DNA of 64,000 nucleotides. It comes from Jaltomata sinuosa. Its lineage: Eukaryota > Streptophyta > Magnoliopsida > Solanales > Solanaceae. The stretch covers positions 124,001 to 188,000 of the forward strand of contig QJPP01001939.1 of the NCBI GenBank assembly GCA_003996215.1, written 5' to 3'. Positions 22,090 to 34,551 of this stretch are shown here, one piece after another; positions within the stretch are counted from its first letter, which is position 1; every line of letters begins with the position of its first letter. The translations under genes were made by a program, and so were the position numbers. A model generated the notes under the pieces. The model did no database searches and had not been told where the DNA came from. It saw only the letters and a program-made list of their open reading frames with translations.

Positions 22090-23449
22090 AATAGTGAAAT
22101 CATAATCCTTCAGTAACTCAAACCATCACCGCTGCCTAGAGTTCAACTCTCACTGACTCGTAATGTACTGAAGACTATGATGATCGGTAAAATCTCATAG
22201 TGAACCCCATATAAGTAGTGCCTCTAAATCTTGAGCGTGAAGACTACCGCCACCAACACCAAGTCATGAGTGGGGTAGTTGCGCTCGTGACCTTCAGTTG
22301 TCTCAACGCATATGCTATCACATGACCTTGATGCATCAATACATAACCAAGACCAACCCCTGAAGCATCACAATATACCGAGAAACTCTGACTCTTAACT
22401 GGCAAAGTCAACACTGGGGCTGAAGTCAAAAAGGCCTTAAGCCTCTGAAAGCTATCCTCACACTGATCCGACCACTGAAATGGGACATCCTTCCTAGTCA
22501 CCCTAGTCAAAGGTGCTGCTATGGAAGAAAACTCCTCAATGAACCTCCTGTAGTACCCTGCTTACCCAATAAAGCTGCAAACCTCGGTAGGAGTAGTAGG
22601 TCTTGGTCAATCACAAACTGCTGATATCTTTCCTGGGTCCACTCTAATCCCATCCTTAGACACCACGTGTCCTAAGAATGCTACTAACTCAAGCCAAAAC
22701 TCGCACTTTAAGAACTTAGCATAAAATCGATGATCTCTCAAAGTCTGGAGTATAATCTTTAAGTGCTACTCATGCTCATCTCTATCCGCGAGTATACCAA
22801 GATGTCATCTATGAAAAATATCACAAATGAGTCCAAGTACGTGCTAAGCACCCTGTGCATCAAGTCTATGAAAGCTGCGGGGGCATTAGTCAACCCAAAA
22901 GACATCACCAGGAACTCATAGTGGCCATAACATATCCTGAATGCTGTCTTAGAGATGTTCTCCACCCTAATCCACAACTGGTGGTAGCCTGACCTCAAAT
23001 CTATCTTTAAAACACGGCTGAACCCTGAAGCTGATCAAACAAATCATCTATGTGTGGCATCATATACCTATTCTTCACAGTCACCTTATTCAACTGCCTA
23101 TAATCAATACACATCCTCAATGACCCATCTTTCTTCTTCACAAATAGAATTGGAGCACCGCAAGGTGATACACTCGGCCTAATGAACCCTTAGCTAAAAA
23201 GTCCTAGAGCTTCCCCTTAAGCTCCCTCAACTCAGCTGTAGCCATATGGTAAGGAGTAATAGAAATGGGTCTGATGCCCGGCTCTAACTCAATAGCAAAG
23301 TCAATATCTCTCTCAGGTGGAAAGCTTGGCATATCGATGGGAAACATATCTAGGAAATCTCTAACCATAGGAACTGACTCAATGAAAGAAGGGTCAACAC
23401 TAGCATCTCGAACATATGCTAGATAAGCCAAACACCCATGAGAAATCAA
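22090..23449 (-). pseudogene. E3 reverse transcriptase and RNase H (family A)
   Basis: Contains VRDFLDMFPIDMPSFPPERDID, CIDYRQLNKVTVKNRY, RSGYHQLWIRVENISKTAF, MSFGLTNAPAAFIDLM and FIDDILVYSR; then a frameshift, then RNase H with YCDASGVGLGYVLM. Stops lie after ELKGKL (23204) and elsewhere. It is more decayed than E1. Confidence 0.84.
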
Positions 23450-23458
23450 CTTCCTAGC

Positions 23459-23890
23459 TCAAAGACAAGAGATGATCCCAGATGGTGTGCGGCTAAAGAA
23501 ACCCTGCAATACAACCGGGGATACACCGGGCATGGCTATGGAAATAGTCTTGGCATAGCAATCCAAAACCTCACGGTGAGGGGATAACCAGTCCATGCCC
23601 AGAATCACATCAAAGTCTAATATATCAAGAATCATCAAATCACCCCAAGTCTCTAAATCACCAATGGAAATCATATAGGACCTCAAAATCTGATCCACTA
23701 CTAAAGAATTTCTTACTGGGGTTGAAACAGATACAGGTATAGATAACAGCTCACTAGCTTACCCCAAACAAGGAAAATAGTAGGCAGAAATATATAAGCA
23801 AGTAGATCCAGGATCAAATAAAGCCAAAGCTGACTGGCGGCATATAGAAATCATACATGTGATCACATCATCTGAGGCCTCTGCCTTTGG
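23459..23890 (-). pseudogene. E3 aspartic protease (family A)
   Basis: LFDPGSTCLYISAYYF keeps the D-x-G-S/T type motif; a stop follows (PCLG*AS), then LMILDILDFDVILGMDWL. The same stop (L*ARKLISHGCLAYL) separates protease from RT in E3 and E1. Confidence 0.82.
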
Positions 23891-25400
23891 TCTCCCAGAG
23901 ACCACATAAAATTGATGATGACAACCTCCTAACCGACTGCCATCCCTACCATCTGTCCTGCCATGTGGGGAACCACCATGACCCTGAACACTACCTACTA
24001 TAGTCGGTGGTTGAACTGCATGAATAGGCTGAGCTGTCTGAGAAACTGGCTGAATTGTACCCTACTATGGGTAATCTCTAGCAAAGTGGCCGGTGACCCC
24101 ATACTCATAATAAGGCCCTGACAGCCTACCCTGATTGGATGAACTAGCTACATCAGTGTGGCCACTATGGCCTGATGCCCAAGAAACTATACCCCTCAGA
24201 GTCTGACCACCATAACCCTGACGGCTACTTTGACCCTGCTCAAACTGAGAACTACTGAAAGCCTGGAGCGATGCCTGAACTGGTCGATTAGACTGACCCT
24301 GGTGATGCTGTGGATTATAACCTTGGCCCCACTGGCCTGAACCTCTACCCCTACAATAGGAACCACTGTAGCTACCCTAATAACATGGCCTCTTATCTCT
24401 GCCCTCCGTATCATGACGGTGCAAATCCTCTATAGTAGAAGCATGATTAGCTATAGCCTAGAAGGAATGACCGTTAGCAACTAACACCTCAGCTATCTTT
24501 ATGAACTCTAATCTTAACCCCCAAACAAATCTACGAACTCTATCTGGCTTGGTAGGGATAATCATGGCCCCAAATGAAGCAAGCTGGTGGAAGTGAGTCT
24601 CGTACTTAGATACGATCATAGAACCCTGCATAAGTCTGGTGAACTACTCCCAATGATGCTCTCTATGGCTCTGAGGAAATAAATTGGCCATAAAGGCCTT
24701 ATAAAACTCTGACCAAGTAACGGAGGAGACGAAGATGGTTTGCAAGCAACCTGGGCCCTCCACCATAACTTAGTTGGGCCCTCCAGCTGGTAAGTAGTGT
24801 ATCCAACACCATGAGTCTCCAACAAACCCAAATGGTGTAGCATCTAATCACAGGTAGAGATAAAATCATAAGGATCCTGACCAGGTACACCATCAAATCT
24901 TGGTGGAGCCAATCTCGAAAATCTACCCAACGCCTTATGCTCCATCTCTATCATAGTTAGGCGAGGAGCAGGAGGTTATGCAACAGATGGTACCAAAATA
25001 ATCTGAGCATGGGGAGCTGCAGTAGCAGAATGCGCTCTTGAACTTTGTACACCCAGGGTTTCCCCTGAGCAGATGTCTGCGCCACATCTTAAGGTTGTCC
25101 CTCTATCATACCCAACAACTGAAGAAGTAACCCTCGAATATTTGAAAAAGGAGCTGGGGCGAAAGCTAGCATAGAAATTGGTACTGGCACTGGTGGTACC
25201 AGGGCTGTCCCCCAATCCACAGGCTGCTGCTCTGGAACAATCTTGAGCTTATACGCAGGCTCAACCTTGACCCTAGGAGCTCTAACTAGTGCCGCTGCTC
25301 TGGCACATCCCCTAGCTCTACCTCTATGACCTCCCTGACCCCTAGCTGGAGTCGAAGTCTCACCCCCGCCTGATGTCGACGATCTCATATGAACCATCTG
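23891..25400 (-). pseudogene. E3 gag (family A)
   Basis: Starts around VHMRSSTSGGG (25400), with an RG-rich basic N terminus (RGQGGHRGRARGCARAAAL), a proline/alanine linker and a capsid-like region in pieces. The zinc knuckle at about 24060-24110 reads YYEYGVTGHFARDY, with all three Cys lost. Several frameshifts. Confidence 0.78.
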
Positions 25401-25593
25401 CGGGAGAATAAACTTCAATAAGTGAGATTTCAGGAAACCATCAAGGATAAGACGCACGATACAGAAGCAAGAAAAGGTTCATATTTCCTAAGATGCCACT
25501 GTAGCCTCCCAAAGATTAAGTACAAACATCTTCACCCCGATCTGCAGGACTCTACTAGACATTGGCTCCTATAACGGTGACACCGGTGAACCT

Positions 25594-25606
25594 ACACTCT
25601 GATACA
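25594..25606 (-). promoter_or_regulatory. E3 primer-binding site, degenerate initiator Met-tRNA type
   Basis: In sense TTGTATCAGAGTG, a mutated TGGTATCAGAG motif, immediately next to the 5' LTR that begins (on +) at 25610. Confidence 0.7.
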
Positions 25607-25609
25607 ACT

Positions 25610-28600
25610 TGTCACGACCTGATTTATCAGTCATGATGGCACCTATAACCCTCCTATATGTGTACCAATTCTTGTAGCCCAGAATGGTTAGTAATGGGCT
25701 ACTATCTAACAAGCATACGAAAGAGTAGCATAAATAAGTGAAAGCAAGAGATATAAGATAAGAAATATGCAACTAGAATATAAAAAAGCGTAATCTAAAC
25801 CAAAGCCACGACCTGGTATCATAGTACAAGAGACGATACTAAATATACGGAGTACACAAGATCCAAAAAAATATATACACACATCTGTCTATGAATAGTA
25901 AAAAAGTACAAGATACAAAAGATGAGCTAAAATCTAAGCCCCGGTTGTTAAGAGCTCACCCTCAGCCTCGGATAGTTTAAAAAATTAGCCAGCATAAGTC
26001 TTTAACGGATCAGTGGTGATGGCCCACACTAGGATCTATACCAGAAAGATGCAGAGTGTAGTTTGAGCACTAATTGCTAAGCAACGGGTACCCAGTAGGT
26101 AGCATAGACCGACTGAGTGCATATAAGATATAGGAACAATAATATAGCAGAAAAGAAGTAAGTAGTCACAGAAACAACGAATAGGTACACGAAAGCTAGC
26201 ACAGAAGAATACAAGAAGAAAATAACATACTTGGCTAGCTACTAGAAATACATATCTCACAGACATAGATGAAGGAAAGAAAGAACGCACCTGGGGTCCT
26301 TGCAATAACAATATATATATATAAAGAAAGTTTAGAAGAAGACAATATATTGGTAACCTCAAGTAAAAAGGGGAAAGAAGGAAAACAAGTAAACAAACTC
26401 ATGATTGAGACCCAATTCTAAAAACTTAATCATGCCAATAATCAAAGTGTGATGATAAAGTATAAGCAACACAATCTCCCAAATGTAAATCATCAAGTAA
26501 AATAAGAATGTAACCATAATCAGAACCAAAATTGTGATAGGATAATAATAAGTCTACCTACAGTCCCAAAGGGTGCCCATACACCTGAGGAACACATACA
26601 AGTGAAGACAAACCCTTCGGCATCCCACTACCGGAGCGTAAATCAGTAAATAGCAAACAAGGGTGGAATCTCACGCAAATGAATGATATGATGCAATAGT
26701 GAAAACTAGGTGGAACAGTAACTCTGTATGTACCCCGGTTCTTATAGGCCCAATAGGTAAGATCAACAGAAAGACACGGCCTGTATACCTCAACTACACC
26801 ATATAAACTTTCTCTGGCACATTCAGCAAGTAGCCTTTGGTCCAGATGGGGAAGGTTCATGGAGGTCCCCGACCATATACTAAATCTTAGAATCTCAATA
26901 TAGTAGTCCAGAGTGTATTCGGATCCAAATATGTAGCCAAAGTTCCAAAAATGCATGTTCGGGTTCTATTCGGGTCTAAAACAATGAATCAAGTCTCAAA
27001 AACTCAATCAAGAGTCCCCGTACAAAACCGAGTCTTAAACAGTGGTAAAATAAGTCTGATGCTCGGCTCGACCGAGTCTAATACAATCTCAAACCAATAG
27101 TAAAGCATGTCTAGCACCTCAGATCAATTGGGTCTAGTATAAATGTGAAAAACTATGATGAAATCATCTTTTAAACTCTCTTACCCCAAGAAGATCCATG
27201 AAAATCAGTTCCAAACCTTTTATAGTCATTTTTACCAAATATGGGCCCTCGGGGCCATGCAAGGTTTAGAAAACCATTAATAGTCGGCCCAAAGCCAAAA
27301 CAGTAGTAAAACATGTAGGAAACTTCTTTATATGCATGATAATGATATGCCCAATCACAAACAATAGCCCAACAACTCACAGTCAACCTATCGGCCCTAC
27401 ACAGGCTCCAATTGCTCTATAGAAAATATAACCAGCTCTACAAATAAATATCGATGTTTGGGACTCACGTACATTACCAAATAACCCACCATCTATGGTC
27501 CAGAGTCAAATACAAGGCCACACAGGACCACAAGAGTGATTCTATCAACTACAATGAATACTACAATCATCGAAGCAAAAATAAGACAGACATGACGCAG
27601 CGAACAAGGTCTGGGGGTGCCAATCTAATAAACCCAACCCAAGGATGCTAATTAGTACAATTATAGCCTATATACACAAATTCTAGTAGATTTAAATCGT
27701 AACCTATCTGTCGTCCGGTGACAAGCTGCTAGAATAACAATGTCCAAGCCCGAACCACTTTGAGAAGTCTCAAAACACAATCAAACTATCATAGACATAA
27801 ATTACGTATTAAAATAAGACCAATCATATCCATATTTCTATAATTATAGCCGGGTTAAAATTCGAGTCACAAGAGGGCCTGTGGGACCATAACTCAAAAT
27901 CAGAAATAGAAAGACGTACAATGACCACAATAAGCCCAAGAGTGCATGCTCAAAGTTTGAGCAGATTTGGCCAAGAAAAAGGGATCAAAATAGCCTGCTC
28001 AATTAAGGATTTAAAGAGGGAAATTTAAAGAATTAAAACCAGAAATTAAAGTAAGAATCTACTTACCACGACTAGCGGAACAAGATTATGGAGAGAAATC
28101 CTTTCAATTTCGAACAAACAAAGCCAATTGAGCAGCTACAACTAAAGAAAACTCAATCTTTGAGAAGAACTCATCAATAGAGGTTTTGGTTTAAGAAGAA
28201 GAACTATGGGGAAGAAGAAAACTTACTAAGATGAAGAGGAAAGAAAGGTAGTCCATCAATTGAAGAATCCCCCAGTCAAGAACTGGTTTGGTGCAATTTG
28301 AGTTGAGAGAAAATGAGTTTGGAGTTGAGAAAATTATGATATAAAAGCTGGAAAAATGATGAGGGGGAAGTTTATAGGCCTGGCCGCAGTCCAGCGTCAT
28401 CTGCGCTAGAAGAGCGGCATAGCGCTGAAGGGCAGGTAGGAGCTAGAGCATCAGGGCAGGTAGGCGCTAGGGCATCACGGCGCCATCTCTCTACAGGGTG
28501 GTTAGGCACACACGCACGCAATTATGCGGTAAGGGCACCATCGGCGCTGGCAGGCGAGTGGGCGCTTGGGCGCTATCGCGCTGCCTTGGCGCCATTGGCA

Positions 28601-29144
28601 CTGAAGGCCACCAGTTGCAGAAAACTAGCTGAGCTAAAAACTTTTACATGGTATTTCGGGCACAATCGGAACCCGATACTCAAAAACCACACATGCTATT
28701 AGAATGGAATGATGTTTCAGACTCAACAGAGTTGATGAAACTTCCATATGAGGTCGTTTAAGAGGAATGTTGACCCAATTCAACACTAACTAAAACCAAC
28801 CAAACACCCAAAATGAGCGTGGATCACCCGGGACCTGAACCAACCACCTACCTAACCCAAACTCAACATTCTAGAGCTGATGGAGTCGTCGTATTTTGAA
28901 TCTGATGCTCTGATCATCGAAAGTTGACAAAAGTTACACTTCCAACTCTAACTGGCCTAAAAATAGAAAAAGCAACACAAAACCACACCAAAAGTTCTCA
29001 GGCCTCAACAAAAGGTCCAACTAGACCAAACTCCATGATCCAGAGCTAACAGAACTATCAGAATTCAATTTCGAGCATGTTAGCTAAGAATGTTGACTAA
29101 AGTCAATGATTTCCTAAGTTAAAGCTCTAAAATTGGGAAATTTG
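25610..29144 (-). repeat. E3 5' LTR (family A), interrupted by E4
   Basis: On + it starts TGTCACGACCTG and aligns with E1 2618-6925; it is cut at 29144 by the start of E4 (TGTCATGACCCG). About 150 bp should remain beyond the window. The probable target duplication of E4 is ATTTG (29140-29144). It has no hAT insertion, which gives the empty site for that element. A GC-rich array lies at 28381-28620. No genes. Confidence 0.85.
28381..28620. repeat. GC-rich word array in the E3 LTR
   Basis: Reiterated GGCGCTAGGGC, GGGCGCTATCGCGC and TGGCGCCATTGGC words; a 24-bp unit (starting GGGCAGGTAGG) is duplicated at 28430-28453 and 28454-28477. It occupies the LTR position where E1 has TCGCGGTCGCGA words, although the flanking LTR is homologous. 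Confidence 0.8.
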
Positions 29145-29788
29145 TGTCATGACCCGATTTCTCGATCATGATGGAAACAACCCTCAAGTAGGCGAACTAC
29201 TCCCCGTAGCCCGTAATAGTTAGTAATAGGATACTATCATACAACCAATCGAAAGAATAGAATAAATATGCAGAAGTAAGGGAAAATAAGTAAAGAAAAG
29301 GGACAACAAGAATATACATATATACATATATACATATATGAAAGCAAAACAAAACCCCAAAATCTGGTATCATAGTATAACAGCCGAAACTACATTAACA
29401 GAGTACAAAGAATCCAAAAAAGAGATATACATATGTCTCTGAATGATAAAGGAGTACATAGTATAGTAGATGAACTAAAAGCTAAGCCCCGGTTGCCAAG
29501 AGCTCACCCTCAGTCTCGGATAGTCCAAAACACCTCCCACGAGGTAGTGCAGTTAGCGGTAAAAACTCATACTCGGATCTACACCAAAAGATGCAGAAGT
29601 GTAGTATGAGAACCAATTGCAAAACAACAGGTACCCAATAGGTATCATAGGCTGACTGGGCATATATAAAATATAAAAGCAATAATATAGCAGAAAAGAA
29701 GCAAGTAGTCACAGAAACAATGAACAAACACATGGAAGCTAGCACAGAAAGGATATAAGTAAAAAACAATCATGCTAGGCTAGATAAT
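29145..29788 (-). repeat. E4 3' LTR, piece 1 (family A-related)
   Basis: Starts TGTCATGACCCGATTTCTCG and aligns with the starts of the E1 and E3 LTRs. It is interrupted at 29789 by the E5 5' LTR. The sequence continues at 53251. Confidence 0.85.
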
Positions 29789-30139
29789 TGTAACAACCGG
29801 GTTTGCCATTATAGGTAAACCTTTCATGAAAAGTTTTGAGTTAGAAGACCTCCGGGTTTGGGAGTTGAAATTTCTAGGCTAGGCTAGTCTAGGTCAATTT
29901 TGCAGTGAGGTATGGTCTAGGGCAATTTGGGTGAGGATTGGATAACGTGTCTTGTATTGAGCTAGTCTTCCTTTTAGCTAATACATAATGGAGTCCGAGG
30001 GACTTTTTAGAATTGAATTTGGGTAAGTAAAACTCTCGGTATGAAGGTTGACGTGAAGGGGTTATTCCGGAACATCAGGAAATTAAGTGTGTTGTAAAAT
30101 AGGCACTTTTGGGGAACTTTATGACTTTCTGTCTCATGT

Positions 30140-30300
30140 TAACTGCCATAGCAATTGAAACATTGCTACAGCAACCTTCACTATAGCAGAGATATTACTG
30201 CTATAGTGGAAGTCAACGTCGGTCAACACCACTACAGCGGACGGTTCCGCTACGGCAGTAACGCTATAGTAGAGTATGGACCACTATAGCGAACGAGTCA
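30140..30300. repeat. Palindromic-word array in the E5 5' LTR
   Basis: Words such as CACTATAGCAG, TGCTATAGTGG, CACTACAGCGG, CCGCTACGGCAG and CACTATAGCG in alternating orientation. It corresponds to the arrays in E2 and E6. Confidence 0.85.
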
Positions 30301-31035
30301 GGATTTAACGCAGAAAACTTCCCCAAAATGTTCAGTTTTCATCAAGAATGTTTTGGGAGAAGGGCAAGGCTATTTTGGGCAAACTTACTCCATTTTCCAC
30401 CATTTTTTGTCCTAAAGGTAAGGTTTCTACTCCCTTAACTTAGTACTATCTTTCCTATGGAGTAGAATTGCTAGTTATGGACTTGGGGAAAGGTTTGGAT
30501 TAACCTATGAATGGTAGAATCTGGGGAAAAGGGGGATTCTAGGGTGTTACAGTTCTTGGGTCTTGTATATTATTGTTGGGTTATGATCACTTAGCCATAA
30601 TTCTCTAAAAGTATTCATAAAAATGATGAACTTAGGTGAATTCATGGTAGAGAATCCCGAGAATGGGTGGAATGATCATAGTTTAGCCTGGGGATTGGGA
30701 TTTTGCATAATTCAAGTATTTTAGGCCAGTAACTTGATTGTAGTTGTTGTATGTTTGTTGCTAGACCAAGAACAAGCAAAGGATTTGGGAAACGGGAAGG
30801 CTCCGGTTCAATAGAGCTTCGAGAACTTCGAGGTAGGTGATGGTTATTGATTCCCAATATGCATTATGTGTTCATGTACCATTATTTAGTATTATATGAG
30901 TTGCATGCTTAGGGATTGAATTATGAATGTCTAATTATCCGGTTATCAGTCTTGTGAAATAAACTTGTTTATTGCTTGTTAGTTTACAAGTATGTTTGCT
31001 TATTGTTGTGATTGATTGGACTTGGTGTGATATTT

Positions 31036-31222
31036 GGTTGGCTTGGGTACCACACTTGGTACGGGAATACTAATGGTTGGCTCGGGTACCACACCTGGTA
31101 CAAGAATACTAACGATTGGCTTGGGTACCACGCCTAGTACGGGAATACTAACGGTTGGCTCGGGTACCATGCCTGGTATGAGAATTCATAATGGTTGGCT
31201 CGGATACCACGCCTGGTACAGG
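31036..31222 (+). repeat. 39-bp tandem repeat in the E5 5' LTR
   Basis: About five units of GGTTGGCTCGGGTACCACGC then CTGGTACGGGAATACTAAC, each with an inverted repeat GTACCA/TGGTAC. The ORF predicted here is only the repeat translated. Confidence 0.93.
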
Positions 31223-31356
31223 TTGTTTTATTTGTATTGTTGTGTTTTTTTGATGGTTCCATGAGTAGACCGGGTTGTATTCTTGAATTATAATTTCTGC
31301 ATATAGTCCATGAGAGGCCGAGTGTTTATATTTAAATGTGAGGTTTTTCTTGGTGT

Positions 31357-32936
31357 TGATACGCCTAAATTACACCTCATTTTAGAAGCGTAAGCGGTCG
31401 CTGTTCAAATATAGAACCCAACAAAGGTTGGGGTCGATCCCACAGGGAATACGGTAGGAGTTTGGTTGATTAATGTTTACTTGCGCTATTAGCCATTTAT
31501 TTCCCTTGAAAGGGGGGGGTTTTAAGTAACAGATTAATAGTGACTTAGATTTGTAACAAGTAACAATTATTAATTTCAATAGTTTTTATCAATAAGAGAA
31601 GCGACTAGGGTAGTATTCCCCATGAGATCATAACTTAGTAAGGAGTTTGTACTTAGTAAACTAGATTGGTGCTTAGTATGCAAAATCTGTAAGTTTGGTT
31701 CACCTAAATCCTTGGTCCGTCAGACAGATGAATTTCACCACACGCCTTGGTCCGACCATGGGTGTATGATTTACTAACCCTTACTCTAAATCCCAGATTA
31801 GCTATTCCTGGACAAGGTCAAGCTATTAGATGAGGGTTGATAGCCTCAAATCTCTATTGTTAAACAACCCTTTTCCCATCCATTACCTCCTTGGTCCGGC
31901 AAGTAAGGATAAAGCGAGTTCTAACGTTGGCCACCATTAAAAAGCAATCAAAACGAAGAGAAGAACAATATATGCATAAACACCGCCCTAGAATTACCAT
32001 GTACTTTGCATACTTTGTTAATCCTTCATGGTTACCACAACCCTAGTTGTGGATTTACCTACTCATGTTCATATGTAAACAATTAATGGTTGTTGGAACA
32101 ATCTTTAGTAGATACTTACAATGAGAAGTAAAGAAATTAAAAATCCTGAAGAAAGTCTCAAGAACGCTTTAATGAATCAAGAACAATCTTTAATCTCAAG
32201 AACTTGTGTAATAAAGTCAAACAAACGTAACAATGTAGTGCTTGTACGAAAAATAATGAGTAACCCACGAAAATAAAACCTAAGGGGAAGTATTTATAGA
32301 TAAAAGAAACCAAATCCTAACTAATCTAGGAAATTTGGATGCAACACTGCTGACAGGATGTCCCACGGGCCATCGTGGATGCGACGGCTATTGTGGGTGC
32401 TCGTCGGGTCTCTTCAGGTCTTGGTTCCAGGCTTCCTGCCTTGATTCCACGGGCTGAGGTGACGGGACGTCGTGGCTGTGATGCCCATCGTGGACCTCTC
32501 ATCGGCTGGTCGACTCAATCTCCCATCTCCTCTAGCACATTTTGATGGGCTTCTACGACAGCCCATCGTGTCTCTCACGGGCATTGTGGTAGCTCATCAC
32601 TTAAGCCTTGGTAGCTCCAGCTCCACTGGTCCAGTATGATGAGCCATGTGATGTCCTGTGGCTGGACCGACGCCAGTCGAGGTAGGGCGTGGGGGATGCC
32701 TTGGGCATATGGGTGCTCTGTTTTGCTCAGACGCCTTCTCCTAAGGGCCGTCATGGTGTGATGCCCGTAGGGCATGACTTTTTGCCCAGAAATTTGCAAC
32801 ACTTTGGCATTTTCATATTTTCAATACTTTCCCTATACATGTAACAAACGACATCAAATCCAATAGAATGTATTTAAGAACTCCCAAAAATCCTTAGTTT
32901 TAAGCGTCGAAAGTGCTGTGAAATCCCGGCACATCA
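31357..32936 (-). repeat. E7 3' LTR (Athila-like), 1580 bp
   Basis: On + it runs TGATACGCC...GGCACATCA and has the same length as the partner at 44125-45704. About seven differences are visible in roughly the first 100 bases, mostly transitions. The flanks GGTGT (31352-31356) and AGTGT (45705-45709) form a 4/5 target duplication in the E5 LTR. It contains GC-rich words (GGGCCATCGTGG, GCCCATCGTG, ACGGGCATTGTGG) at about 32360-32770. Confidence 0.93.
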
Positions 32937-32974
32937 ACACCCTCAACTTAAAATGTTTGCTTGTCCTCAAGCAA
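32937..32974 (-). promoter_or_regulatory. E7 polypurine tract and adjacent hairpin
   Basis: In sense, AAGTTGAGGGTGT directly precedes the LTR start TGATGTGCC. This is the place and composition of a plus-strand primer tract. Just upstream in sense is TTGCTTGAGGACAAGCAA (32957-32974), a perfect 7-bp stem with a 4-base loop. A GAGGACAAGCAA-type sequence before the polypurine tract is, from memory, typical of the Tat/Athila branch. Confidence 0.75.
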
Positions 32975-34350
32975 TAAACAAACACAAAAACTAACGAAGA
33001 CGCTTAAGTAGAAGGAAACCAGAAACTACGGCAGCAACATGATTCATTAACCTCTCAAAACTCAGAATAGTACCCACTCCTCAATATCTCAAAACCAGTG
33101 CATTTTATCAAGTTATCACAACAACACAAAACGGATCCATGAGTGACAATACGATATTCATGAGTAAGCTAGCATACACAGCAGACATTCAAACCAAGTA
33201 ATTAGCAATCGCAGTCTACTCTAGTGCCCTCACAACAAAGAAGTCCCGAATCACACAGAATATTCATTGAACAAACAGGGATTGGGAATTCGCTCACTCT
33301 TATAAAGAAGTTCAAGCTGCACATGCACAATACCATAGGCTTGCCCTTATTTTCTATGATTAGCCTTTCAAACAACTCAGTTAGGATCACTATAGGACTT
33401 TGTTAGGCTTGTAATGTATGCTTAGGGACGGGAGTGGTACATTTGAGTAAATAGTGACTATGCCCTCCTTGAAACTACACTTACTTCTTTATTTTCTACA
33501 CTTTTCAGGCCTTACAGTCTTCCTCCCTTATCCTCCTTTCTTTCAAACCTTTTTACTTTTATCAAGCTTTGGGTGTGGCTTCTATTGCATTTTTGCACTT
33601 TTCTTTACATTCATATCTTTCTTTCTTTTCTTTTTTTTTAGCACACAAACCACACCCAATTTCTTTCTTTTTATAACTAACCCACTCTTTTCATACCCAA
33701 CACTTCCTACTTACCCCCACAGTAGCCACCCTCAACTTAGGCTTTTAGCCTGAGTTGAGGTGCACAATGTCCAAGGAGGGACCAGAGCTAAAATAGAGAT
33801 TTATAGGAAACAAGGAAGGTGAATAGGCTAACAACAAAAAGGTTCAACTTTAGGCTCAAATTCAGGGATCAAAGTGATTATTTTTCACTTGGTAAGTCAT
33901 TTGGCTGAAGTGGACTAATTCAAAAACGGCCTATGATCATGTCCTAACTAACCCATTCTACAACCACAGCATGACTAACCAGGCAGGTTCTAGATTGCAC
34001 AGTATAGCAAGAACAGATACTAAGCAGCTCACTTCACACATGGCACAGAGTTTAGACTACAGATTAGCTAACTACCGGTTCATGCTTTAGCTTAAGCTAC
34101 TTATCTCAGTTATATACATGTTGTCATTTACGGATCTATCAAGGTCAGTTCTAACACCTTAGTGCACAAAAATTTGGAGGGGTTTCCATTTTTTTTTCAA
34201 AAATCAAACCATGGCTACATTCAGTTTCTAATTCACTTCTACAAACACACATGCTATACTAAACATGCCGATTCAATAGAAATTAAGAGTCCTTAGGGAA
34301 AGAACACAGGCAAGAAAACCCCAAGGACGCAGATACCATATGGATACCCG
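32975..34350 (-). other. E7 3' noncoding region
   Basis: No supportable ORF. In sense orientation the part at 33454-33720 is a long polypurine-rich stretch. At 33730-33760 lies a hairpin with a 14-bp stem (CCTCAACTTAGGCT, one wobble) and a TTT loop. The ORF at 33454-33753 on + is a translated pyrimidine tract. Confidence 0.6.
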
Positions 34351-34435
34351 CATGGGCTACCTCCCATACAACGCTTGATTTAACATCGCGGCATGACATG
34401 AGTGTTTTGGCTACTCAAACTTTGCCAAAACACTC
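34351..34435 (-). other. E7 double-hairpin module, copy 1 (after ORF3)
   Basis: Inverted repeat GAGTGTTTTGGC (34400-34411) and GCCAAAACACTC (34424-34435) around a 12-base loop, plus a second hairpin ATGGG-CTACCT-CCCAT (34352-34367). In sense, the loop contains TGA. It lies about 115 bases after the ORF3 stop. Confidence 0.9.
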
Positions 34436-34551
34436 TACAAAAAAAAAACCAGATGACCACAGGTGCCCCTACCCCATCTAGAAAGTTGTGCATTGTCCCC
34501 AATGCACTAAAAAAATAGTAAAATAAGGGATACAAGGCATACATGTGGAGC

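Larger units (their letters stand above)
29789..31356 (+). repeat. E5 5' LTR, piece 1 (family B)
   Basis: Begins TGTAACAACCGGG and aligns with the E5 3' LTR at 51001. It is flanked on the left by ATAAT (29784-29788); the right flank of E5 is CTAAT (53251-53255), a 4/5 target duplication. It is interrupted at 31357 by E7. It holds the palindromic array (30140-30300) and the tandem repeat (31036-31222). Confidence 0.9.

Noticed and set aside
31034..31264. 76-codon ORF with repeated G-T-TPGT-like units
   Set aside because: It is the 39-bp LTR tandem repeat read in a frame that happens to be open because 39 is a multiple of three.
32575..32802. ORFs in the E7 LTRs (also 45363-45631)
   Set aside because: Similar peptides occur in both LTRs because the LTRs are duplicates; frames run through GC-rich words and are too short and variable to be genes.
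33454..33753. 99-codon plus ORF rich in Phe and Leu
   Set aside because: Pyrimidine-rich noncoding strand opposite the purine-rich 3' region of E7.
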